From positions 6,820,001 through 6,884,000 of the forward strand of contig JARUPY010000397.1 in NCBI GenBank assembly GCA_029817715.1: a stretch of 64,000 nt of DNA. Direction: 5' to 3'. The notes under the pieces are model-generated. The model saw nothing but the letters and a program-made list of their open reading frames with translations, did no database searches and was not told the origin of the DNA. Origin of the DNA: Melastoma dodecandrum (taxonomy: Eukaryota; Streptophyta; Magnoliopsida; Myrtales; Melastomataceae). Shown here piece after piece: positions 1-8,798 of the stretch (the stretch's first letter is position 1; every line of letters starts with the position of its first letter). A program made the position numbers and the translations under genes.

Positions 1-2130
1 TCCTGGACATTGAAAGTTGCTGATACGTCATACTCACCAGGTAAATCGATCTTGTAGGCATCGTTGTTAACCCTCTCAACGACGTGGAATGGTTCATCAG
101 CCCTTGGCATGAGCTTGTTCTTTCGGCTAGCAGGGATCGCTATTTCTGCATATGAATCCACACCAAGTCACTGGGGTGAAAGACTTTCTCCTGTCAACCT
201 CGATTAGCCTTTGCTTTGTACTTCTTAGTCTATTGTTCTATGATGCTACGAACCTTCTGGTGCAACTTCAACATTTCTTCAACTCGACGAACTACGTTCT
301 GGTCGACTAAACCTTCTCGAGGGAACAACAAAAGCTCAACTGTAATCATCGGGTGAATCCCATACACTACTTCGAATGGTGATGCCCGAGTTGTTGAATG
401 TGGGGCTCTATTATATGCAAAATCAGCTTGGGCGAGCTTGATATCCCAATCCTTTTGATTCTTGGACACCATTGTATAGAGTATTGCTCACATAGTTTGG
501 TTCACGACCTCAGATTACCCATCTGTTTACGGGTGAGAGCTAGTGTCGAACAAGAGTTTCGTGCCGAGCTTATGCCATAATGTCTTCCAAATGTAGCTCA
601 AGAACTTGGCATCTCAAATTTGACACGATCAACGTTGGCACTCCTTGTAGTCGAACAACCTCCTAAAAGTAGAGATTCGCAATGTGGAAGCATCGTCCAT
701 CTTCCTGCATGGAATAAAATCAGCCATCTACGAGAATCGATCTACGACATCGTGTCCTTTTGTCGCTGGGTGCACGGTAATCCTAGGATGAAATTCATGC
801 TCACATGCTCCCAAGGTCGATCAACAACTGGCAAAGAGGTGTAGAGGCCTTGTGGTTGGACATGACTTTTCGCTCGCTAATAGGTAGCGCATTGTCGAAT
901 CTTCTGATTGATGTCCTTAGTCATCTTCGGCTAATAAAAATGCTCTTGTAGCATCTCGAGTGTTTTTTTTCCAAAGTGTCCTACAAGTCCTCCTCTATGC
1001 ACCTTGCGAATCAACAACTCTCTTATGGAACACTGTGGGATGCACAACTTGACTCCTTGAAATAGGAATCCGTCGACCAGGTTGTAGGGATCTTGGGTTT
1101 TCTCCGTGCAAGCCTTGTATATATCTCCAAAGTCTACGTCGGTCAAGTACAACTCCTTTAACAACTCGAACTCGAGGAGCATCGACGCCATTCTAGCCAC
1201 CAAACTCGACTTCCTCAACAACACATCTGCATGACGTTTTTCATACCCGACTTATGCTTTAACATGAATGTAAAAGACTGAAGAAACTCCACCAATTTTG
1301 CATGTCTTCGATTGAGTTTTGTCTGTCCATTTATGTACTTCAATGCTTCGTGATAAGTGTGAAGGACAAACTCTCTCGGTAGTAAGTAGTGGCTCCACGT
1401 CTCCAAGGCTCAAACAATTGAGTAACTCTGTGTCATATGTAGGGTAGTTTAGTCGAGCACCTCTCAACTTCTCGCTGAAATATACGATTGGTAGTCCCTT
1501 TTGGGAAAGCATTCTGCCAATGCCAATTTCAGAGGCATCACACTCAACTTTGAATACCTTCTCGAAATCGGGAAGAGCTAACATAGGTGCTTCGTTCAAG
1601 CGGCGCTTGAGTTGCTTGAAACTCGACTGGGCTATCGTCGACCACTTGAAGGTCGATCCCTTCAAGCGCTCGGTCATAGGGGCCACAATAGCGCTGAAGT
1701 CCTTAATGAATCTCCTATGGAATGAGGCAAGCCCATGAAAAATCCGCACGTCGTGAGTTAACTTGGGCGTAGGCCAATCTCAAATAGCTTGGACCTTACT
1801 GTCATCGACTTGAATGCCTTATCCCTTCACAACATCGCCCAGAAAGGCTAATCTCGACATCATGAACTCACACTTCTTGATGTTTCCATACAATCGCCGC
1901 TCTCTCATCTTCTCAAAGAATTTTCAGAGACGATCTAGGTGTTCTCGTTTGCTGCAACTATACACAAGTATGTCATCGAAATAGACGACAGAAAACTTTC
2001 CAATGAAAAGGTCAAAATACTTGGTTCATCAGTCGCATGAAGTTGTTGAGTGCCTTCGATAGTCCGAATGGCATGACCGTCCACTCGTAGATATTAAACT
2101 TAGTTAGAAGCCGGCTTTGGTGCAACTGAG
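1..2130 (-). mobile_element. Ty3/gypsy retrotransposon pol remnant (RT, RNase H, integrase)
   Basis: Minus-strand translations give, in order from about 2130 down to 230, pieces of a Ty3/gypsy pol polyprotein: reverse transcriptase (YEWTVMPFGLSKA near 2070), the RT tail, the RNase H start (FHRRFIKDFSAI, then KVECDASEIGIG and IVYFSEKLRG at 1460-1730), the integrase zinc-binding region (HRGGLVGHFGKKTLEML, 931-1020) and the integrase core tail (ADFAYNRAPHSTTRASPFEVVYG, 360-440). The pieces lie in different frames with stops between them and the integrase catalytic stretch is not intact, so this is a dead copy. RT homology breaks off near 2130; gag and protease are absent. The other end runs off the window start. 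RT-RNaseH-integrase order distinguishes gypsy from copia. Confidence 0.88.
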
Positions 2131-2339
2131 GTTGTTCGGGACTGTCAGTAGTGGCCGAAATGTTTAGTACCAGGACTACGACGACTGTGAAAAGGAAGGG
2201 AATATTTCTCATCTTCAAATGTGATTAAGATGCGGAAGAAGAAGATTAATAATGTTGGACGGGGTGGGATGGTTCGTTTCCTCAACGTCAGAACGAATTA
2301 CGATGGCGAATGTACATTGTAAGGGGGATGAACAGGAAA

Positions 2340-3020
2340 ATAAAAGATAATGACTTGCCAATCTTCAGATATAAGTTAAGCCACCACCTAAGAATGAATG
2401 TGCGCTGCCCGAACCGCGCACCACCGTAGTTGGTCTCGGGGTTGAAACGACCAGATACAACTACGCACTACCGGTGTAATAAACGCTTGGGTAATTTCGC
2501 CGCACACGAAATCCGTCGAGTGATATGAGAAAGAAAGACTCAAAGAGTTTCTTGAGTTTAATTCTGATTTCAAGATAAGCTCCCCTAAAGAGTTACAGGG
2601 CAAAGCTTATATAAGCCGCCTAAAGAAGAGATAATAACGGATTCAAAAATAAAAAATAAGATATTAAAATATAAAGATAAGGAAGGGAAATATATTATTT
2701 CTCCTGACAATATCTAACAAGATTGGTGGAGCAAACATCGTCCTTGGGCTGTATGTTATCAGAGCTGAATTGTTAAATCGTACCTATCTATTGGGTTGTC
2801 CGTCGCTTCAGCTTCCATTCGATTGACGAGACCCCCTTCGCCCAACAGTTTCGCTCCTTCGCCCTTCGCTCAATTCACTCACTCCAGTAGTGTGAAATCA
2901 GTTTTGTCGCCCAGTCGACGCACACCATGCTCGTCGTCCAGCTTATCCATCTCGCATCAAGTAATTTATGAGTTGGAGGTTAGATATCGAAGACGAAGAT
3001 GTGCGAGACCATAAGAATTT
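2340..3020 (+). other. Possible LTR edge with tRNA-Met-like primer site
   Basis: A TATA-like TTATATAAG lies near 2608 and a stretch at about 2753 reads TTATCAGAGC, close to the plant LTR primer-binding consensus TGGTATCAGAGC. That would suit a plus-strand LTR ending near 2752. No second LTR copy and no convincing coding sequence follows, so this is tentative. Nothing else is recognised between 2130 and 3372. Confidence 0.25.
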
Positions 3021-3377
3021 ATAAGCGGGAGGTTAGATATTGATCAGATGACTTTCATGATCACGTCTCATCATCAGTTCCGTCGTGACATTGATGAGGA
3101 TTGACCTACTTTAATGTTTTGCCTCACGGTTTTGCATTTGGTTACAAATGAATGTTTTACGCATTCTCAGTATGTTGTTTTTCATACTTGAACGGTATAA
3201 ATAAACCATACATCACGACAAACAACAATATTTCCATTAAGGTGGTTCATTTGTTAAATTTATATTGCAAAATTCAGGGCCTTTAGAATGTAGAATTGTA
3301 ATTGGGAGCAGTCTATGACTATCGATATCAGTTTAGTTGTAAGAGGAACTTGATGAACATCACCAGGTCATTCCTCC

Positions 3378-3604
3378 TGTTGGGGTTACGTGTGAAAGGA
3401 TTGGATAGAAAGAGAGAAGGTACTAGCAGAACGTAGGTTATTTACTGTCGACGATCTTCTGTTGGATAGAGGAAACCTTCTGTAGAGCTGTTGCACCTAC
3501 GAGGAGTGTTTTGGCTACAATTTCTCTTTGTTTTAAACTTTCTCTTTTTTTCATCATCATACAAGAAATGTCTACACGTCCCTTTATATATAGGGAGGAG
3601 TAGG
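3378..3604 (-). repeat. Truncated 3' LTR of the copia element
   Basis: Aligns closely to 8431-8662 (227 versus 232 bp). It keeps the R/U5 side and the terminus starting TGTTGGGG, but stops just after the TATA region, where it joins RNase H coding sequence directly. The first roughly 130 bp of U3 are missing. Confidence 0.9.
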
Positions 3605-4216
3605 CCTCCTTCTGTAACTTCTCATTGAGTGACATTGGTGTAGAAATTGGCTTTGCATTCTCCATACGGAATTTCTTCAATAAATCTCTCCTTTCTTCTG
3701 TTTCACTTGAAGTCCGAGATCTGTCATCTCAAATTCTTCCATCATGGCTTCCTTGAACTTCTGCAGCAAGCTTCTGCTGGTGCTAGTGTAGATCAAGTCA
3801 TCCACATAAAGACATGCTATTAAAAAATCAGGACCAACCTTCTGTATGTATAACGAAGGTTCTACTGAGCTTCTGGAGAATCCTTTCTTTTGTAGATAGG
3901 AATCAATTCTGCAATTCCACGCCCTTGGTGCTTGCTTCAAACCATATAGAGCCTTATGCAGTCTGTAGACTTTGTCTTCTGTGCCTTTCATCACGAATTC
4001 TTGTGGTTGTTCTACATAGACTTCTTCTTCTAGTACTCCATTAAGAAATGCTGACTTGACATCAAGCTGGAATACTTCAAGCTCCTTCTGTACTGCAATG
4101 GGTAGAACAGCACGGATTGTCTCAATCCTTGCTACAGGAGCAAAAGTTTCTGTAAAATCAACTCCAGGCTTCTGTGAATAGCCTTTTGCTACGATGCGAG
4201 CTTTATGCTTCTGCAC
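3604..4216 (-). pseudogene. Copia RT C-terminal part, truncated at RNase H
   Basis: Continuation of the same pol after the TRIM array. It repeats VQKHKARIVAKGYSQ, then has the RT core (LDVKSAFLNG, KALYGLKQAPRAW, and the catalytic CLYVDDLIYT near 3790), then MTDLGL followed by a frame change and MENAKPISTPMSLNEKL. It runs straight into LTR sequence at about 3604, so RNase H is almost wholly lost. Confidence 0.9.
4141..4216. repeat. 76-bp host duplication, left copy
   Basis: RT sequence identical to 5561-5636 except one base (4170 versus 5590). It abuts the first LTR of the TRIM array exactly. Confidence 0.92.
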
Positions 4217-4505
4217 TGTTGTACAGGAGGCAACGCCAACTGTCCTAAAAGCTCGAACTGTTAGGTGGAAGCGTGCCATACTATATATTTTCATTCAACA
4301 CTCCCCCTCACGCTGAACCGCTTCTGTGGGCCTAGGGGTAGGCTTCTGTGGTCTATTTTTTTTAATTTTTCACTTTTGCGCCTGGCGGGGCGTGAACTCT
4401 CGACCGGCTCTGATACCACTGTTGTACAGCAGGCAACGCCAACTGTCCTAAAAGCTCGAACTGTTAGGAGAAAGCGTGTCGTACTATATATTTTCATTTT
4501 CAACA
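4217..4505 (-). mobile_element. TRIM unit 1 (short interior)
   Basis: LTR-interior-LTR with an interior of about 119 bp. It lacks roughly 60 bp next to the polypurine side that units 2-4 share. Its left LTR is 84 bp, two bases shorter than the others. Confidence 0.88.
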
Positions 4506-4506
4506 C

Positions 4507-4858
4507 TGTTGTACAGGAGGCAACGCCAACTGTCCTAAAAGCTCGAACTGTTAGGTGGAAGCGTGCCATACTATATATTTTCATTTTCAACACTCCCCCT
4601 CACGCTGAACCGGTGTGGCATCTTTGGCCATTTTTACGATTCCCTTGTTCAGGTGATTGGCGGGCTTCTGTGGCCCTAGGGGTGGGCTTCTGTGGCCTCT
4701 TTTCTGTTTTATAATTTTTTCAATTTTGCGCCTGGCGGGGCGTGAACCCTCGACATCTGGCTCTGATACCACTGTTGTACAGCAGACAACGCCAACTGTC
4801 CTAAAAGCTCGAACTGTTAGGTGGAAGCGTGTCATACTATATATTTTCATTTTCAACA
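4507..4858 (-). mobile_element. TRIM unit 2
   Basis: Complete unit with a 180-bp interior (4593-4772). Its left LTR shares the CAGGAGG variant with unit 1; its right LTR shares the CAGCAGACAACG variant with unit 4. Confidence 0.88.
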
Positions 4859-4859
4859 C

Positions 4860-5212
4860 TGTTGTACAGCAGGCAACGCCAACTGTCCTAAAAGCTCGAA
4901 CTGTTAGGTGAAAGCGTGCCATACTATATATTTTCATTTTCAACACTCCCCCTCACGCTGAACCGGGCTGGCATCTTTGGCCATTTTTGCGATTCCCTTG
5001 TTCAGGTGATTGGCGGGCTTCTGTGGCCCTAGGGGTGGGCTTCTGTGGCCTCTTTTCTGTTTTTATAATTTTTTCAATTTTGCGTCTGGCGGGGCGTGAA
5101 CTCTCGACCTCTGGCTCTGATACCACTGTTGTACAGCAGGCAACGCCAACTGTCCTAAAAGCTCGAACTGTTAGGAGAAAGCGTGTCGTACTATATATTT
5201 TCATTTTCAACA
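4860..5212 (-). mobile_element. TRIM unit 3
   Basis: Complete unit with a 181-bp interior. Its right LTR shares the TTAGGAGAAAGCGTGTCG variant with unit 1; its left LTR matches that of unit 4. Confidence 0.88.
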
Positions 5213-5213
5213 C

Positions 5214-5563
5214 TGTTGTACAGCAGGCAACGCCAACTGTCCTAAAAGCTCGAACTGTTAGGTGAAAGCGTGCCATACTATATATTTTCATTTTCAACAC
5301 TCCCCCTCACGCTGAACCGGGCTGGCATCTTTGGCCATTTTTGCGATTCCCTTGTTCAGGTGATTGGCGGGCTTCTATGGCCCTAGGGGTGGGCTTCTGT
5401 GGCCTCTTTTCTGTTTTATAATTTTTTCAATTTTGCGCCTGGCGGGGCGTGAACCCTCGACCTCTGGCTCTGATACCACTGTTGTACAGCAGACAACGCC
5501 AACTGTCCTAAAAGCTCGAACTGTTAGGTGGAAGCGTGTCATACTATATATTTTCATTTTCAA
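5214..5563 (-). mobile_element. TRIM unit 4
   Basis: Complete apart from the last bases of its right LTR, where the expected CAACA becomes CAAAAG at the boundary with the duplicated host RT sequence. Confidence 0.86.
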
Positions 5564-5636
5564 AAGTTTCTGTAAAATCAACTCCAGGCATCTGTGAATA
5601 GCCTTTTGCTACGATGCGAGCTTTATGCTTCTGCAC
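5561..5636. repeat. 76-bp host duplication, right copy
   Basis: Direct repeat of 4141-4216. It starts where the last TRIM LTR ends (its CAA overlaps the expected LTR terminus) and continues into undisturbed copia RT. Confidence 0.92.
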
Positions 5637-7352
5637 ACTTCCATCTTCATTATACTTGGTCTTGTAGACCCACTTTAATCCGACAGCTTCTTTTCCTTCT
5701 GGTAGATCGACCAATGACCACGTGTCATTCTTCTCTATAGAAGTCATCTCCTCCTTCATGGCATTTCTCCATTTTTCTTCTTCTGCTGCCTCCTCAAAGT
5801 TCTGTGGCTCAAATGCAGCAAGAGCAAAGTTAGCTTGCTCATAAATTTCAGTGAATGATCGATACTTCCTTGGTGGTGTATCTCCAATGGGACCCTTCGC
5901 TTTTGGAATGGTTTTAGAGGAACTAGCTTCTGTTGTTCCGATGGGATTCTGTACTGTAACTTCTGCTACTGCTTCTGTTGTCCTGATAGGATTCTGTACA
6001 GATGCTTCTGTTACTGTTTCTGTATACTGGAAAATCTGAGTCATAGAAGACTCTTCCTGCCACTTCCAATCTGTATGTTCATCAAAGATAACATCTCTTG
6101 ACAGAATTAACTTGTCAGTATTCGGATTATAAAGACGATATCCCTTCGATTCATCACTATATCCGATAAAAATCAACTTCTCACCTTTCTCGTCAAACTT
6201 TTCTCTTCCTTGAGAAGGTGTAAGTGCATATCCAATACACCCAAATACTTTCAAATGATTTACCACGGGCTTCCTTCTGTGCCACGCTTCATATGGTGTC
6301 TTGTCCCTAACTGCTTTTGTAGGGGATCTATTCAAAAGGTAGGCAGATGTGTTGACAGCTTCTGCCCAGAACTTGTTGGGTAGACCTTTGCCCTTTAGCA
6401 TGCTTCTGGCCATCTCCACTATGGTTCTGTTCTTTCTTTCTGCGACTCCATTTTGCTGAGGAGAATACTGCACAGTTAACTGCCTCTGTATCCCCTTCTG
6501 TTGGCAATAGTCCAAGAATGGTCTTGATAGAAACTCTCCTCCGCGATCTGTCCTCAAGGTCTTAATCTTATATCCACTTTGATTCTCTGCAAGTGCTTTG
6601 AACTTCATAAAGGTGGTGAAAGCATCTGATTTCCTCTCAAGAAAATAAATCCAAATCATTCTAGTATAGTCATCTACGAACAACAGAAAGTATCTTCTGT
6701 TACCGAGAGACGGAGTCTGAGTCGGTCCACAAATATCCGCATGAACCAGCTCGAGAGGGGCTTGAGCTTTCCATGATGTGCTTGGGAATGGAAGACGATG
6801 ATGCTTTCCGAAAACACATCCTTCACAGACGTCACCTTCTGCAGCTTGTATAGAAGGTAGTCCTACCACCATATTCTTCTGCTTTAGTAAAGCTAGACCT
6901 TTCCTATTCAAATGTCCATACCTGAGATGCCAAAGATGAGAATCATCTACAACCTCAGTTTTGAGAACCACATTGCTGCAAGGAGTCATCTTTAACGGGA
7001 ACAAATTATTGAACGTCATCTTCACGACCGCAACCTTCTGTCCGTTTCTGTCTGTTATCTCACATTGACCTTCTGCAAAAACCAACTTGTAGCCATTTTT
7101 CATCATCTGTCCCACACTTAGTAGGTTCTGTGCGATTTCTGGAGTGTAGAAGACATCGTGCATCCTCTTTTGTTGACCTTCTGCACTGAAAACTGAAACA
7201 ACACCTTTACCTTCTATCTTTAACTTCTTGCTACCTCCAAGTTCCAAGAGAGAATTGTATTTCTCATCAAGCTCCACAAAGTTCTTCTTGATCCCTATGA
7301 CATGGTTGTTACAGCCACAATCGAGGAACCATATCTCATTCATATCTAGCAT
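5561..7352 (-). pseudogene. Copia protease-integrase-RT N-terminal part
   Basis: A long open stretch (about 600 codons) on the minus strand. Domains in order are: protease-like start with WFLDCGCNNHV (the usual D-S/T-G is DCG); GAG-pre-integrase with WHLRYGHLN and the zinc-binding CxxC (CEGCVFGKHH); integrase core with VHADICGPT, LRTDRGGEF and QYSPQQNGVAERKNR, which contain the expected D, D and E residues; integrase C-terminal segment; and the RT start (WKWVYK-like KWVYKTKYNEDG, then VQKHKARIVAKGYSQ). It stops where the TRIM array interrupts RT. The integrase looks recently functional; the protease and the interruption make the copy defective. Confidence 0.92.
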
Positions 7353-7599
7353 TGAGCTAGAGGAAGAATAGAAAAATTTAGAATGTTTATCGTCCTTGGA
7401 AAAATTTACCAGGCCTCTGTCCTCATGCTTTTGTTCATCCTTCTGATCTTTATCTTTGTGCCAGCAATAACGATCCCAATGAGTTGGGAACTTGCATCTC
7501 CTGTAATGAAGACGATAATATTTTGTTTCGTGGTTATGCTTTCTGCAAACGCGGCATCCAGCTTATGCTTCTCCATGAATGCTTCCGTGTTGACCTTCT

Positions 7600-8405
7600 A
7601 GTCGTCTTGCATAGCCTTTGCCTTTGCCACGATATTTATTGCTGTGTCCTCTGCCATAAGACCTTCTCTTATTTTCAGAACGTTCTTGCTTCTACTCAGA
7701 AACATTCAACTTCGCTTGAAATGCTTGCTCCACCGGGGCGGTGTATTTGCTAACCCATTTCTCATGGACTTCTAGAGAACCCATCAACTCATAGATGGAA
7801 ACTTCCGCGAAATCTTTCATCTCTTCAATCACGGTTACCACATGCTCAAACTTCTGTGGCAAGCTTCTGAGGATTTTCTCCACGACTTTTCTATCTGGGA
7901 CGACTTCTCCGCAACTCTTCAATTGATTGAGGATCTCCACGATCCTTGAGAAGTAGTCTTTGACGTTTTCTGCGTCTTTCATGGATAGATTGTCGAAGTC
8001 TCTCCAAAGATTCTGCAGCTTTATAGAGATCACATTCTGTGACCCTTTGAACTCCTTCTTTAGGACCTCCTATGCTTCATTCACCTTCTCCAGGCCAAAT
8101 ATCCTTAGGTAGATGGTCTTGCTCACAGATTATTGCAGAATCCGTAGAGCCATGATATTCTCCTTATATGCCTTCTGCTCATCTTCTGTAGGGTGGATGA
8201 CACCTTCTGCGGAAGTGTTGTCATCTTCTAAGAGAGACTTCTTCTAGAACTTCTCCATAGACATCGTCCACAAGTTTCCATAGATCTAGCAAAAGCAAAA
8301 ATGGTTTCCATTTGAGAACTCCACTAGTCGAAGTGCTCACCATCGAAGATAAGGATTTGGTTAGGAGAAAAGGTAAAGAACATGTTGTCAGCGGATGCAG
8401 ACATG
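7600..8405 (-). pseudogene. Copia gag remnant
   Basis: Minus-strand translation starts with MSASADNMFFTFSPNQ near 8403 and later gives a UBN2-type gag stretch (LWRDFDNLSMKDAENVKDYF at about 7960-8020 and LPQKFEHVVTVIEEM). A cysteine/histidine-rich zinc-knuckle region follows towards 7500. Several stops and frame changes interrupt it, so no full gag can be made. It belongs to the same element as the pol pieces to its left. Confidence 0.85.
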
Positions 8406-8414
8406 ACCTTCTAC

Positions 8415-8426
8415 GCTCTAATACTA
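8415..8426 (-). other. Copia primer-binding site
   Basis: Minus strand TAGTATTAGAGC matches 10 of 12 bases of the initiator-tRNA-Met type consensus TGGTATCAGAGC. It lies four bases inside the 5' LTR edge. Confidence 0.7.
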
Positions 8427-8430
8427 AACT

Positions 8431-8793
8431 TGTTGGGGGTGTTATGTGTGAAAGGATTGGATAGGAAGGGAGAAGGTGTTAGCAGAACGTACGTTCTGTA
8501 CTGCCGACGACCTTCTGTAAGATAGAGGAAACCTTCTGTAGAGCTGCTGTACCTACGAGGAGTGTTTTGGCTACAATTTCTCTTTGTTTTAAACTTTCTC
8601 TTTTTTTCTCATCATCATACAAGAAATGTCTACACGTCCCTTTATATATAGGGAGGAGTAGGAAAACCAAAAGACAATAGAAACCGACATATTTAATGAC
8701 AGATTTAATAGCCTGCTTTAATGACCCACTTAAATGACTTTTCCGTTACTAAATTCAATACCCATTAATATTGATCATAAATTACCTTCAACA
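8431..8793 (-). repeat. 5' LTR of the copia element
   Basis: A 363-bp LTR with inverted termini TGTTG at 8431 and CAACA at 8789-8793. It carries a TATA box on the minus strand and lies next to a primer-binding site. Confidence 0.88.
8640..8652 (-). promoter_or_regulatory. LTR TATA box
   Basis: Minus strand reads CCTATATATAAAGGG around these positions inside the 5' LTR; the same motif occurs in the truncated LTR near 3590. It is the expected core promoter of the copia element. Confidence 0.6.
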
Positions 8794-8798
8794 CCTCT

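Larger units (their letters stand above)
4217..5563 (-). mobile_element. Tandem array of four TRIM elements
   Basis: Eight copies of an 86-bp LTR with termini TGTTG/CAACA lie at 4217-4300, 4420-4505, 4507-4592, 4773-4858, 4860-4945, 5127-5212, 5214-5299 and 5480-5563. On the minus strand each right-hand LTR is followed by G and then TGGTATCAGAGCC (primer site), a non-coding interior, a polypurine GAGGGGGAG, and the next LTR. That is the full structure of a terminal-repeat retrotransposon in miniature, with no protein gene. Neighbouring complete units are separated by a single C at 4506, 4859 and 5213. Period is 353-354 bp, with alternate units more alike (707-bp higher-order repeat). Confidence 0.9.
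3373..8798 (-). mobile_element. Ty1/copia LTR retrotransposon, interrupted and internally deleted
   Basis: A Tnt1/Tork-like copia element reading on the minus strand. The 5' LTR is 8431-8793, followed by primer site, gag, protease, integrase and RT; the 3' LTR is the shortened copy at 3378-3604. The outer flanks are CCTCC (3373-3377) and CCTCT (8794-8798), a likely 5-bp target duplication with one mismatch. The element is dead: gag is full of stops, protease has DCG in place of D-S/T-G, most of RNase H, the polypurine tract and the outer part of the 3' LTR are deleted at a junction near 3604, and a TRIM array interrupts RT at 4217-5560. Confidence 0.93.

Noticed and set aside
4291..5300. Several open frames of 90-150 codons on both strands with repeated LKMKIYSMARFHLTVRAF
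   Set aside because: They run through successive TRIM LTRs and interiors and share no protein family; the repetition comes from the DNA repeat.
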